25,347 nt of DNA from CAYLZW01 sp964388085 (GCA_964388085.1 CAYLZW010000056.1:1-25347); one strand, 5' to 3'; shown: positions 16,592 to 24,902, counted from the first letter of the stretch. Numbers and translations are program-made. Notes: generated by a model not told the origin, from the letters alone.

Positions 16592-17526
16592 TCGCCTCCC
16601 CGTCTCCCACGAGTGGGTTCGTAGTGTCTTCGAAGGAGGGAAAGTGGGTCGATGCGCCGATGCACAAGAACCTGGGCGAGCCCAGCGGTAGTATCAAACG
16701 TCCACGCGCCTCCGGTGAGATCCTCGAAATTCTCGCACCGCGCCGCAACGTCCCGAGCGTCGAGCAGAAACGTGCGCCCAGGGGACCCCTCGGCGTACTG
16801 CAACTCTTCGAGCGAAACCGTGTTCTGCTGTGATGCGCTGCGGAGAAGGAATTCGGCGGCAGAGAAGGCGAAAATCTCGTCGGGGAGCGTCGGTTTACGG
16901 CCGCGGCTCAGCACGTAAGTTCCCACCTCAGCGTCCTCACGAATGAGCTGCAGCTCAACAAGCGGGCAATCCAGTGTATCCTCGATTGCCTTTGTGCGTG
17001 CGCTCGGCACGTAGCTGCGAACGAAGGTGTCCACATCACGCTTGAGTGATGCCGGCGACACCTTCGGCCAGCCTCGCTGCGTCGCCAGGTGAACGAGTCG
17101 GTCGATCAGCATCGGCCGCGTGAAGTGCGTTTCGCCGAGCTCATTGAAGACAAAGTACCAAGTCGAGGAACGGTGCGGCGTGGAAGCCACCTGCCAGTGA
17201 AGTAGCCACAGCGTCGCGGGGTCTTCTAGATATGGGTCCCATCCGTTGGTCGAGAGCAAGCGCTCGCCAAGCTCGGAAGGCACCAATTCCCCGCGTCTCC
17301 GATCTCGGGCCTCCGAGGGTTCAACCAAGGTGCCGCAAGTTAAGGACCAGTGCCGGATGCTGCGTACCATGTTCTTGCCGACCCCGAGTCGGACAAGAGC
17401 ATCCTCAGCTCCAAAGAGATGGGGGTCGTTCAGTACACCATCGTAGGCTTTCTTCAACCATGTGTAACGAAAAGGGAAAGTCTCGTGCCCGCTAAACGAT
17501 GGGCGCTCAAGCTGTGCGAGTCTCAT
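16588..17526 (-). CDS. sspB: DUF4007 family protein, SspB-like nickase candidate
   Basis: A 312-residue protein starting with the DUF4007 hallmark FSGHETFPFRYTWLKKAYD at residues 11-29, followed by GVGKNMVRSIRHW at 49-61. As I recall, SspB of the SspABCD system belongs to this family and nicks one DNA strand so that sulfur can be inserted; the assignment rests on this family and the B-C-D gene order. The ATG at 17526 has an AAGGGA-type ribosome binding site close upstream. The stop overlaps the sspC start by 4 bp. A 172-bp gap separates it from the methyltransferase-like gene and probably holds the main operon promoter. Confidence 0.85.
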   Translation of the reverse strand: MRLAQLERPSFSGHETFPFRYTWLKKAYDGVLNDPHLFGAEDALVRLGVGKNMVRSIRHWSLTCGTLVEPSEARDRRRGELVPSELGERLLSTNGWDPYLEDPATLWLLHWQVASTPHRSSTWYFVFNELGETHFTRPMLIDRLVHLATQRGWPKVSPASLKRDVDTFVRSYVPSARTKAIEDTLDCPLVELQLIREDAEVGTYVLSRGRKPTLPDEIFAFSAAEFLLRSASQQNTVSLEELQYAEGSPGRTFLLDARDVAARCENFEDLTGGAWTFDTTAGLAQVLVHRRIDPLSLLRRHYEPTRGRRGGE

Positions 17527-17698
17527 CGCTTCCCTTGCCTCTCCGGGTGCGTGGTCTAGTACAAACGGCAGCCGATGGAAAGCCGTGCTTACTGACCATC
17601 CGTTCAGAGCTGCTGGAATTTGCGACGAGATCCGCCACGATGAGCGGCCGACGCCTAAGAAGCCGCGCGAACAACCGCGCTCAAGCAGCTAAACATGC

Positions 17699-19147
17699 TT
17701 AGATCCGTAGTAGTCGGTGCCCGGCGATGTGACGGCCCGCTGCTGCCAGTTGCGCTTCCCAGTCGGAGCGAAATCCTGAAGGCCGGACCAGCAGCCCGGC
17801 TTTCTCCTCCTGCCGCGTCAGGCGCTCGAACTTGTCGCGACCCGGGTAGTCCTTGCCGACAAGTGTCTCCTTACGGTGGAGGATCGGAGGGTTCTCGGAA
17901 CGTCGGTAGTCGCGGAACTGATACGCTGCTTTTGGCAGGTATACGCGCATTGAAAGGTGCAGGGGCGGGTGTCCGACTTTGTCGAAATCCGGATACCACA
18001 ACAAAGAAACAGAGCGCCCATCACGGGCTACCTTGTAAAGCTCAGGTTCGTGGTGTCCCACGACCATTTCGGTTGCGGCAATCAAGAGCTGAAGGATGGC
18101 GGGGAGCTCGTCTCTCGTACTGCGATGAACATAGAAATCCTCAGGGAGCAGTTTGCCGATAGGCGCTGAACGGCACGCTTCATCAACCGCAGCGGAATTG
18201 CCGATCTGGAAAAGGAAGCGCTCAGCCTCCTCACGTGCCACCTGATATGAACCCCACATGCTCCGGATGTCCGCCTGCACAGGCTCCGGCAGCACCGTCA
18301 GCTTCGGATACTGGAGGCCACGCAACCGGCTGCCGGCGAGATGCGTGAGGATCGACTCGCGCCGCTCCTCGCGGCACGCCGCAAGACTGTCAGGATCAAG
18401 GAACTGAAGGGTGAGTCTCCGAACTCGGCTCTCGCTTTGGAAACGCTCAGCGAGCTCGGCAAAGCGCGGGAACTCGCGTCGTCGGAGAAGTCGTCCTCGT
18501 TCGCGGCAACCGGCCAGGAACTCTCGGGCGAGGTCATCCTTCTCGAAGAGGTCGAGCAAGTCCTTCCTGTACTCGACTCGACGGCCGAATGCTCGGTTCG
18601 CCAGGTAGCGCTGGTGTGCGTCGTCGTCTTTGAAGACGTATGCGACGCCGAGGTCCGTGAGCTCCGGACGCTTGCCAAGGACAGCCTCGACGTAATCTCG
18701 AAACTCTGATTGGGTGAAGAACTTCTGGAACCCGCCGTGTTTGGTGAGGACGCCGTCCTCGAGTTCCTCGCGTTCGAGGGGGTTTTTCTCCACCCGAACG
18801 GACACCACGAGAACGCTCTTCGCCAGCGAATAGGCCTCTCGAAGCACATGTTGGCGCTCTGGGAGGCGCTCGATGACGTTCAGCACGTAGCCAAGGTTCA
18901 CCACGTCAGCTGCGCGCCGAGGCGCCGCCGGATCGAAGTGAGGATCCCAGCCAGCGGCCTCGAGTCCCTCCGCCTGCAGGAAGGCGACGTCGGTCCCATG
19001 CCCGCACCCGTAGTCGAAGAACGAGGTCTCGGTTGTCAGCAGACCGTCGGCGAGAGCCAGAGACACGGGCTTCGACAGCCTTGTCCGCTTCATGGCGGTC
19101 TTGTGCCGAGCCACCCGTACTCTGCCGTTCCCGCCCTGCTGGAGCAT
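17699..19147 (-). CDS. DNA phosphorothioation-associated methyltransferase-like protein
   Basis: A 482-residue protein with a class I SAM-binding start: TSFFDYGCGHGTDV at 41-54 (motif I), AAGWDPHFDP at 64-73 and VNLGYVLNVIE at 83-93. The run MKRTRLSKPVSLAL then FDYGCGHGTDV then GWDP is what I recognise from the family named DNA phosphorothioation-associated putative methyltransferase (TIGR04096), which travels with dnd and ssp genes. Its substrate is unknown. The C-terminal ~300 residues are family-specific; no extra catalytic motif is evident. The ATG at 19147 has GAGG about 8 bases upstream. It is the first gene of the defence series and is divergent from the plus-strand gene at 19274. Confidence 0.82.
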   Translation of the reverse strand: MLQQGGNGRVRVARHKTAMKRTRLSKPVSLALADGLLTTETSFFDYGCGHGTDVAFLQAEGLEAAGWDPHFDPAAPRRAADVVNLGYVLNVIERLPERQHVLREAYSLAKSVLVVSVRVEKNPLEREELEDGVLTKHGGFQKFFTQSEFRDYVEAVLGKRPELTDLGVAYVFKDDDAHQRYLANRAFGRRVEYRKDLLDLFEKDDLAREFLAGCRERGRLLRRREFPRFAELAERFQSESRVRRLTLQFLDPDSLAACREERRESILTHLAGSRLRGLQYPKLTVLPEPVQADIRSMWGSYQVAREEAERFLFQIGNSAAVDEACRSAPIGKLLPEDFYVHRSTRDELPAILQLLIAATEMVVGHHEPELYKVARDGRSVSLLWYPDFDKVGHPPLHLSMRVYLPKAAYQFRDYRRSENPPILHRKETLVGKDYPGRDKFERLTRQEEKAGLLVRPSGFRSDWEAQLAAAGRHIAGHRLLRI

Positions 19148-19273
19148 TGACTACCTCGCTAGGTTCGGAAGCGTTACGGCGATACTCCTGCGGCGCAAGC
19201 GGGCGTCTCGCCCCGCTTTCCCGCTCCGGACAACCTGCTAGACGGCCCAGGCCAGGTCGGCTGGGAGGGCCTC
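19148..19273. promoter_or_regulatory. Divergent intergenic region, likely promoters
   Basis: The 126 bp separate the minus-strand methyltransferase-like gene from the plus-strand 134-aa gene, so promoters for both must lie here or inside the genes. I see no clear -35/-10 pair or strong palindrome. The assignment rests on gene orientation only. Confidence 0.4.
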
Positions 19274-19678
19274 ATGGGGACGCTGCCACAAGAGTGGGCC
19301 GATGCCCTCGCCCGGATGAGACGCAACAACCCCGTGTACAAGCCGGCGGTGCTGTTCGCGGCCCTCGCCCTGCTTGATGAAGGTGCTTCGCCAGAGGCGC
19401 TGCCACTCGGGGAGCTTCGGGCGCGGTACGAGGCGCTTCTTCGCAAGACTTCGATGACGAAGCCGGCTTCACTATCGCAGCCGCTGTCGGCGCTGGGGAA
19501 CGACCGCATCCTCGCGCCCGATGGCGGGTCCACCGTTGGGCTCGCAGGCGAACTGCGGGCCTCCAGCAGCTCCGGCTCGGTTAGGGCCGCCATCCGAGAG
19601 CACCTGCTTCAGATGCTTTCGGCCGACGGTAAGTCGCTATCTGACGAGCTTCGGCGCGCCGTCAGTGAGAACGGCTAA
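19274..19678 (+). CDS. 134-aa protein of unknown function
   Basis: The ATG at 19274 is preceded by GGGAGGG, a good ribosome binding site. The protein starts WADALARMRRNNPVYKPAVL and has LPLGELRARYEALL and a central NDRILAPDG. This pattern (Arg-rich helix, YKPAVLxAxLxLL, then a short winged-helix-like stretch) resembles the N-terminal region of some putative HNH restriction endonucleases, but no HNH or other nuclease motif follows, so it is either a stand-alone domain or a truncated relative. It is convergent with the peptidase gene and divergent from the defence operon. A small DNA-binding or specificity protein is possible; function is not known. Confidence 0.6.
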   Translation: MGTLPQEWADALARMRRNNPVYKPAVLFAALALLDEGASPEALPLGELRARYEALLRKTSMTKPASLSQPLSALGNDRILAPDGGSTVGLAGELRASSSSGSVRAAIREHLLQMLSADGKSLSDELRRAVSENG

Positions 19679-19701
19679 GCCTTTGGTGACGTTTCCGCGG
19701 C

Positions 19702-20469
19702 TCATGCCGCCGCCGCTCGCGTTGAACAGGCAAGCAGGGAGACGGTACGTCCATACCGAGGCGCATCGATGCACGACTCGATGAGTTCGCCGTCGTGGTC
19801 GAAGCCGGTCCACGCCCCCACGGAAACCCGCTCGGTGCGCGTCCGCCCCGTTCCGGCCAGCCGAGCCGCCAACGCTCGAGCATCGACGGCGTCACCACGC
19901 CTCAGCGGTGAAAACGGCCAGGTGCGGCTCTCTCGAAAGCAGCGAACCGAATCCTTCACGACGACGGCGAAGGCACATGGATCGCGCGTGAGCTCCACCA
20001 AGCGGAGCGCCGCAGCCGGGAACGAGACATCGAAGCACCTCGCGATCCCCCAGGCGGCATCCAGGCTGGGCGCGTGGACGTCGCACTCCCGCCGGACGAG
20101 GTGCTCCGGCATCAGCAGCTCCGCCGCGAACGCGTTCGCCTCGGCTTCTCGCGTCTCGTCGACGCACCAGCCCTCAACGTGAGCATCTTGGCAAAACGCA
20201 CCGGTCCCTTGGTGCAACAGGAAGTGCCCGAGCTCGTGCGCGATGCCGAAGCGCGACCACGGCAAGCCGCGCTGCTCGGACGGAAGCCTGATTGTCCCCC
20301 TGCCGCCGAGGAGGGTCAGTCGGGCACCCGCAGAGCCGAGCTCCCCGTACACGACGCGGAGCCCCTCGGCGTAGGCGATGTCCGTCTCGAGGATGTCCCG
20401 CGCCTCCTCGACGCCGTAGCGGTCGAGCAGCTCAAGCGCCGCGTCGGACGCTCGCGTGAAGGCCGACAT
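19702..20469 (-). CDS. ImmA/IrrE family metallo-endopeptidase
   Basis: A 255-residue protein with the zinc-peptidase motif HELGH (H78, E79, H82 in GIAHELGHFLLH) and, about 28 residues on, EAEANAFAAELLMP, whose Glu supplies the third zinc ligand. This is the ImmA/IrrE signature. Family members cleave transcription regulators: ImmA cuts the ICEBs1 repressor and IrrE/PprI cuts DdrO. The start at 20469 is set by a one-base overlap (TGATG) with the stop of the preceding gene and by the match of length and motif position to the family; the frame stays open upstream but would extend into that gene. The coupled neighbour is a good candidate substrate or partner. Confidence 0.88.
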   Translation of the reverse strand: MSAFTRASDAALELLDRYGVEEARDILETDIAYAEGLRVVYGELGSAGARLTLLGGRGTIRLPSEQRGLPWSRFGIAHELGHFLLHQGTGAFCQDAHVEGWCVDETREAEANAFAAELLMPEHLVRRECDVHAPSLDAAWGIARCFDVSFPAAALRLVELTRDPCAFAVVVKDSVRCFRESRTWPFSPLRRGDAVDARALAARLAGTGRTRTERVSVGAWTGFDHDGELIESCIDAPRYGRTVSLLACSTRAAAA

Positions 20470-20870
20470 CACGTCCCCTCGTCGGCCTCCAGGGCCATCA
20501 GGTCGGCGAGGAGGATCTCCAGGTCCTCGCGCGTGGGCTCGACGAGCTTGCGATTGGCGACCGCCGCGGGGCCGTACGCGTGGATGCGAGCGACGAGCTG
20601 CTCGATCGGCATGGCGAGGGACCGCACGTACGCCAGCCAGTCGCGTGGCTCGCCTCGAGCGAGCCGCTCGTCGCGCACGACGTGGAGCCGCTGGCGGCGG
20701 CGGGCCGTGCGGAGCCGTGGGAGGATGCTGGCCTCGAACCGCGCCATCGCCGTCTTGTGGTCGATGCCCGCGGCGGCGAGCTCGTCGAGCACCTCCTGGT
20801 CCGTGAGGTCGCTGACGTCGGCGAGCCAGTCGCACAGCTCGGCCAGGTCGATGTCGGAAGTCGCGTTCAT
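20469..20870 (-). CDS. 133-aa protein between sigma factor and ImmA-like peptidase
   Basis: An acidic, helical 133-residue protein, DIDLAELCDWLADV at the start, an arginine-rich centre (LRTARRRQRLHVVRDERLAR) and an acidic end. No HTH is obvious and the family is not recognised. Its ATG overlaps the sigma-factor stop (ATGA) and its stop overlaps the peptidase start, so all three are translated together. By analogy with ImmR/ImmA and DdrO/IrrE pairs it could be the peptidase substrate, or an anti-sigma factor for the sigma-like protein; both are inferences from position only. Confidence 0.7.
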   Translation of the reverse strand: MNATSDIDLAELCDWLADVSDLTDQEVLDELAAAGIDHKTAMARFEASILPRLRTARRRQRLHVVRDERLARGEPRDWLAYVRSLAMPIEQLVARIHAYGPAAVANRKLVEPTREDLEILLADLMALEADEGT

Positions 20871-21438
20871 GATGCTCTCCTCAGGTGGTCGTAGACGGCA
20901 GCGAGCAGGCCCCGCGGCAGCTGCTCAAGGCGACGGTTCAAGCGCCGGCGAGCGCAGCGGAGCTGGGTGGCGCTCATGTCCAGCTCGCGGCAGATGTCAG
21001 CGGGCTTCCTCAAGCCCGACACGTACGCGTCGAGCAGCCTCGCGACGTCGTTGTCCTCGTGCGCTACGTCGACAAGGAGCGCGCGCACCCTGCTCGCGAG
21101 GGTGTGGTCGTCGGCGATGACGTCGGGCTGCGGCGCCGGCAGCGCGCAGCCCGCCGGTGCGTCGTTATCGGTGAGCTTCTCCTCGCGGGCCTGCCGGTTG
21201 CGAGCGCGGTTCGAGACGGCCTGCGGATGCGGTTGAACAGGAAGGCGTCGACGTTGATGTGCTGGGGGCACTTGCCCTCCAGCAGCGCCTCGAGCGCATC
21301 GTGGACGACGTCCTCGGCGGTGGTTTCGTGCAGGACGTCCATGTACGCGAGGCGCCGGTGTGCGCCGAGCAGCAGCCGCGGGTAGAGGCGGCGAAGTGAC
21401 TCGTCGTCGGGAATTGTTGCGCTTTGACCGCCTGCCAT
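20867..21438 (-). pseudogene. ECF-like RNA polymerase sigma factor with one-base frameshift
   Basis: Two overlapping frames together make one sigma-70-family protein of about 190 residues. The first frame, from ATG 21438 (GAGGAGGG 8 bases upstream), gives region 2: AHRRLAYMDVLHETTAEDVV and DAFLFNRIRR. The second frame gives AVSNRARNRQAREEK and region 4: LDAYVSGLRKPADICRELDM then SATQLRCARRRLNRRLEQLP, ending at 20867. The switch is at about 21220-21222; one extra G there (AGG GCC instead of AG GCC) restores a continuous reading. It is either a recent mutation in a G run or a base missing from the assembly. Separate translation of the halves would split the two core-binding and promoter-binding regions. 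Confidence 0.75.
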
Positions 21439-21804
21439 CGCTGCGACCCTCCTCTGCCCCTAATTTCAAGTGCTCGCGAGCGGCGGAAACTGACCGCAAG
21501 AAGCAGATCGCCGGGGCTCATCACAGATCCGTTCTGGCTCGCGCGAATTTGCGCCTGAGCCGCGGAAGTCTGCGGAACCAAAGGGATCCGTGTTCTGCGG
21601 AGCGGGCGTTACGGGGCGCCGGGCGCGGCGAGGCCGAGGTCACGCGCGATGGCCAGCACGCCGGGCGAGAGGCCGCCCGCGGTTGCTCCGCACGTAAGGC
21701 ACGGTGGAGAGGATCTCGGCGGAGTGCGTGTGCGACGCGAATGGAGACGCGACCGGCGAGGCGCCGCCGGGTGCCCCCCGGCGGCGCTCGCCTTCCCGCA
21801 GCCG
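21439..21804. other. Intergenic stretch with a strong GC hairpin
   Basis: No convincing gene. Open frames here are arginine/proline-rich and lack ribosome binding sites. The part near 21438 should contain the promoter of the sigma-factor operon, and the part near 21800 contains a perfect hairpin described separately. Confidence 0.4.
21761..21787 (-). terminator. Perfect 11-bp stem, 5-nt loop; possible terminator
   Basis: GCGCCGCCGGG at 21761-21771 pairs perfectly with CCCGGCGGCGC at 21777-21787. It lies 17 bases past the stop of the 47-aa gene. There is no T-run after it on either strand, so it would be a GC-only, non-canonical terminator or a transcript-end stabiliser. Confidence 0.45.
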
Positions 21805-21948
21805 CTACTTGCCGTCGGGCTTCGGACCACTGGGCAGAGACGAGGGCACCGGCAGCCCTCGGCTCTGGTAGTACGACGGGCTCGTCTGGTTCAGGTCACG
21901 AGACCGCTGATCCAGCTGCGGTTTGGTCGGGGACTTTCCCTTCGTCAT
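21805..21948 (-). CDS. 47-aa small protein with strong ribosome binding site
   Basis: The ATG at 21948 has a near-perfect AAAGGAG 6 bases upstream, much stronger than most sites in the window. The product is polar and low in hydrophobics: it begins MTKGKSPTKPQLDQRSRDLN and ends SGPKPDGK, with proline/serine/lysine richness suggesting intrinsic disorder. No domain, signal peptide or membrane segment. A hairpin follows the stop. A longer frame open to 22299 exists but its extra part is arginine/proline-rich and has no supporting start site. Function unknown. Confidence 0.6.
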   Translation of the reverse strand: MTKGKSPTKPQLDQRSRDLNQTSPSYYQSRGLPVPSSLPSGPKPDGK

Positions 21949-22036
21949 GGTTTCTCCTTTGAACGCGCCTTCGAAACGGGCGCGGCCCGGCGCAAGGCGC
22001 AAGCGCCGCCGCGCGCCCAGACCGTCTGCGCGAGGC

Positions 22037-23320
22037 TCAGCCGGACAACCGCATTCCGAGGACAGACTCGAAAAGCCCCATCCAACCAAGGGGTTGGCGT
22101 CCCGTGCTGCGTTGGGAGGCGTCGGCCACGACGTCATCGAGCGACAGGAGCGGAACGAGATCCGCCAGGCTGGCCGGATGAACGTGGCCGCTCTCGCGAG
22201 CTGCGTTCGGAGGTTGAACCCCGCTAACCCACAGGGGGGCCGCCGGCCAAACGAGGTGACGGAGATCGGGGTCGGCGGTCTCGTCGAGGAGCGCGGCACC
22301 GAGCCCGCCCCGCACGCCGGAGACCGCCGCGTCCCGGGCGAAGCGCCGACACTCTGCGAGCCAACGCTCGGGCTCGAGAGGGCCCTGCGGTCCAGACTTG
22401 AGCTTGCGCGCGACGTCTTGGAACGCGTGCAAGGCGCAGTGCACCTGCTTGGAGAAGGTGGCTGCTAACGTTGATGCGCGCTCTTCGCCGAGTAGCTTGG
22501 AAATGGTCTCGTAGGCTCCGCGACAACCAACGAAGAGGTGGAATCGGAGCCGTAGCGCTGCGATGAACTCATCGCGGTCGTTCTTCGACGCGACAGCGAT
22601 CGCCCGAGAGAGCGACTCGATGTTCCGAGCCTGCGGGTCCCTATCCTCGTAGAGCCACCGATCGGTCTGCGACTTCGCGACGTTCAGACCAGCGCGCGCG
22701 TACTCGATCAGCACCTTCTCCGCTTTCTGATCGCCGAGTCCATGCTCGCGGAGAACCTCCTCCACGAACAGACCGAAGCCGTTTTCCTGCGCCCAGAGGT
22801 CGTACCGCAGCGTCGGCTCGTCGTCGGGTGCGCGGGCGAAAGACGCTGCGGCGATCCGCACGGCGAGCTCGAAGAATGCCATCCGCCATACCAGCCCGAC
22901 GCCGACCGGGTGGTCGCGAAGATCCTCAGCCTGCAGCAGCGACTCGAGCGCGACGAAGCTGAAGTCGACGCCGAGCATGACGCCGAGCCAGTCGCCTCCG
23001 AGGACGAGGCCATCGGCGTTGAGGAGCGGTATCACCGTGTCCGGCGGGAGCACCGCGTTGAGCGCGTGACCCAGGACCTGGTGACGGTCAGCGCCCTCCC
23101 CTCGCAGTCTCAACCTGGCCTTCCGGATCTTCGGCGGCAGAAGCGCGTTCAGGCCGAGCGCTGCGATGGCGTCGGCCAAACGTGGGTCGATGCGGCGATT
23201 TCGACTGACCACATCCGCGAGCTTGCGACGACCGGGCAGGCGGATCCAGGGATGTTCCAGCGCCTTCGGCAGGCCCGGCTCCCGCGCAGCTCGCCCACCC
23301 GCGCGACGGCGCGAGTGCAC
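22037..23320 (-). CDS. 427-aa protein of unknown function with possible HTH
   Basis: The GTG at 23320 with GAGGA about 11 bases upstream is the furthest plausible start; an in-frame stop lies near 23371. The first ~45 residues are arginine-rich and may be non-coding, so the real start could be further in. The sequence is helical with LLNADGLVLGGDWLGVM near 99-115 and a helix-turn-helix-like stretch at about 205-242 (LNVAKSQTDRWLYEDRDPQ then SLSRAIA), similar to Cro/C1-type recognition helices. No enzyme motif is seen. The upstream side is only 90 bp from the left end of the IS element, which may have displaced its promoter. Confidence 0.65.
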   Translation of the reverse strand: MHSRRRAGGRAAREPGLPKALEHPWIRLPGRRKLADVVSRNRRIDPRLADAIAALGLNALLPPKIRKARLRLRGEGADRHQVLGHALNAVLPPDTVIPLLNADGLVLGGDWLGVMLGVDFSFVALESLLQAEDLRDHPVGVGLVWRMAFFELAVRIAAASFARAPDDEPTLRYDLWAQENGFGLFVEEVLREHGLGDQKAEKVLIEYARAGLNVAKSQTDRWLYEDRDPQARNIESLSRAIAVASKNDRDEFIAALRLRFHLFVGCRGAYETISKLLGEERASTLAATFSKQVHCALHAFQDVARKLKSGPQGPLEPERWLAECRRFARDAAVSGVRGGLGAALLDETADPDLRHLVWPAAPLWVSGVQPPNAARESGHVHPASLADLVPLLSLDDVVADASQRSTGRQPLGWMGLFESVLGMRLSG

Positions 23321-23410
23321 GCAGGTGCTTCCTCGAGACAGCTCCTGCCTGATCCCAGCCTTCCCGCCGACTTACGCGATTCGTGGGCCGAAACGCCGAG
23401 TGCTGAGACC

Positions 23411-23427
23411 ATATGGAGTGACCGCCC
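23411..23427 (+). repeat. Left inverted repeat of IS element
   Basis: ATATGGAGTGACCGCCC, exact reverse complement of 24961-24977 and 24923-24939. It starts 90 bases before the transposase ATG. Confidence 0.85.
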
Positions 23428-23500
23428 CCACCTCGCACGCCGTGGGTTATCGCAACGGCAGGCACCAGGGCGACAGAGCCACATACGAGGGAGGACGGTC

Positions 23501-24616
23501 ATGCAGAGAGGTACCACGTTCGTCGCGATGGACGCGCACAAGGCTTCGATCTACGTCGCGATGCTGCTTGCGGGCGAGAGCAAGCCGGTCGAGTGGCAGC
23601 TGGACAACCGGCGGCCGGCGGTCGCGCAGCTCGCGAAGCGCCTCAAGAAGGACTCCGCTGGCGACGTCGTCGCCTGCTACGAGGCCGGGCCCACAGGCTT
23701 CGCCCTGATGCGGCAGCTCGAGTCGCTCGGCGTCCCCTGCAAGGTCATCGCGCCGGCGCTTATCCCGACGAAGCCCGGGGACCGGGTCAAGACGGACCGG
23801 CGCGACGCACGCAAGCTCGTCTCCCTCTTTCGAGCAGGGCTGCTTACCGCCGTCCATCCCCCGACGCTCGAACAGGAGGCTGTACGCGATCTGTGTCGCG
23901 CGCGCGACGATGCGCGTGATGATCGCGTTCGTGCGCGACATCGCATGTCGAAGTTCTTGCTCCGTCGTGGTCTGTCCTTCAGCGAGGGGAGGCAGTGGAC
24001 GAAGAGACATCGCGCCTGGCTGTTGAAGCTCCGCTTTGAGCATGCCGCCGCCCAGGCGACGTTCGATGAGTACCTGCGCGCCGTCGACGCGGCGAACGAG
24101 CGCATCGTCACCATCGATGAAGCCCTGCAGAAGGAGGCGGACTCCGATGCGTACCGCGAGCTCGTCGGGCTGCTGCGATGCTTCCATGGCATCGACACCG
24201 TGAGCGCGATGATCTTCCTCAGCGAGCTCGGCGACGTCACGCGCTTCAAGTCGGCCAGGCAGCTGATGGGGTACCTGGGCATGACCCCAAGTGAGCACTC
24301 GAGTGGTGGCAGGCAGAACCGCGGTGGGATCACCAAGGCCGGCAACAGTCATGTACGCCGAATCCTAATCGAGGCCGCGTGGCACTACCGGCATCGACCG
24401 CGCCCGGGCGAGGCGCTTCGCCAGCGACGGAAGGAGCAGCCCGGCTGGGCTATCGCACTCGCGGACAAGGCGATGACGAGGCTGCACCGACGACGGCAAC
24501 ACCTCGCCGCTCTCGGCAAGCCGAGCCAGAAGGTCAACGTCGCGGTCGCGCGCGAGCTCGCGGGATTCCTCTGGGGGACGTTGATGACCCACCAAGAGAG
24601 GAAGGCGGCTGCTTGA
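23501..24616 (+). CDS. IS110 family transposase (DEDD recombinase)
   Basis: A 371-residue transposase. The N-terminal RuvC-like domain has D11 (VAMDAHK), E61 (ACYEAGPTGF), D99 and D102 (KTDRRDARKL), the DEDD tetrad. A central coiled-coil region (about 125-220) links to the C-terminal Tnp_2 domain: LRCFHGIDTVSAMIF, LMGYLGMTPSEHSSGG with candidate catalytic Ser267/268, and GGITKAGNSHVRR. In the IS621 model, a Ser in this position attacks DNA while RuvC and bridge RNA choose the target. Start ATG 23501 is chosen because the domain starts right after it and GGGAGGA lies 6 bases upstream; the open frame extends 253 codons further up without family similarity. Intact and probably functional. Confidence 0.92.
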   Translation: MQRGTTFVAMDAHKASIYVAMLLAGESKPVEWQLDNRRPAVAQLAKRLKKDSAGDVVACYEAGPTGFALMRQLESLGVPCKVIAPALIPTKPGDRVKTDRRDARKLVSLFRAGLLTAVHPPTLEQEAVRDLCRARDDARDDRVRARHRMSKFLLRRGLSFSEGRQWTKRHRAWLLKLRFEHAAAQATFDEYLRAVDAANERIVTIDEALQKEADSDAYRELVGLLRCFHGIDTVSAMIFLSELGDVTRFKSARQLMGYLGMTPSEHSSGGRQNRGGITKAGNSHVRRILIEAAWHYRHRPRPGEALRQRRKEQPGWAIALADKAMTRLHRRRQHLAALGKPSQKVNVAVARELAGFLWGTLMTHQERKAAA

Positions 24617-24902
24617 GCTACGCCGGACGACATCGCCCGGTGAAGGGCGCTCCCGGTCTGCAGAGGCCGGACGAGCACGGGCACGACTGGAGAACGCGCG
24701 GACAAGTGCGGCGACAGCAGCCTCGGCTGCGGACTCGCGACGTGAGACAGCGCATCCTCCCGACGGTTCATGGTCATGCGGCTCTGCCTACGGCAACCCG
24801 CGAATATCAGCGTGACACGTCGTCGAAGCGCCCCAGCTCGTCCTGCCTCTCCAGGCCGCGAGCGGCTGCACCACCCCCGGACAAGATCGACGGTCGACGT
24901 AC
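24617..24902 (+). ncRNA. Candidate bridge RNA region of the IS1111-like element
   Basis: This 3' non-coding segment lies between the transposase stop and the right end. In IS1111-group elements the bridge RNA, which carries loops that pair with target and donor DNA, is encoded downstream of the transposase. Local inverted repeats such as CAGCCTCGGCTG are present near 24710. No boundaries or loops can be set by eye. The long open frame across it is a chance frame with no ribosome binding site. Confidence 0.4.

Noticed and set aside
20470..20835. N-terminal extension of the ImmA-like peptidase frame to 20835
   Set aside because: It overlaps the 133-aa gene entirely and is arginine/proline-rich; the start at 20469 overlaps the preceding stop and fits family length.
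22742..23500. 253-codon upstream extension of the transposase frame
   Set aside because: It runs antisense through the 427-aa gene and across the left inverted repeat; the transposase family starts at 23501 right after a ribosome binding site.
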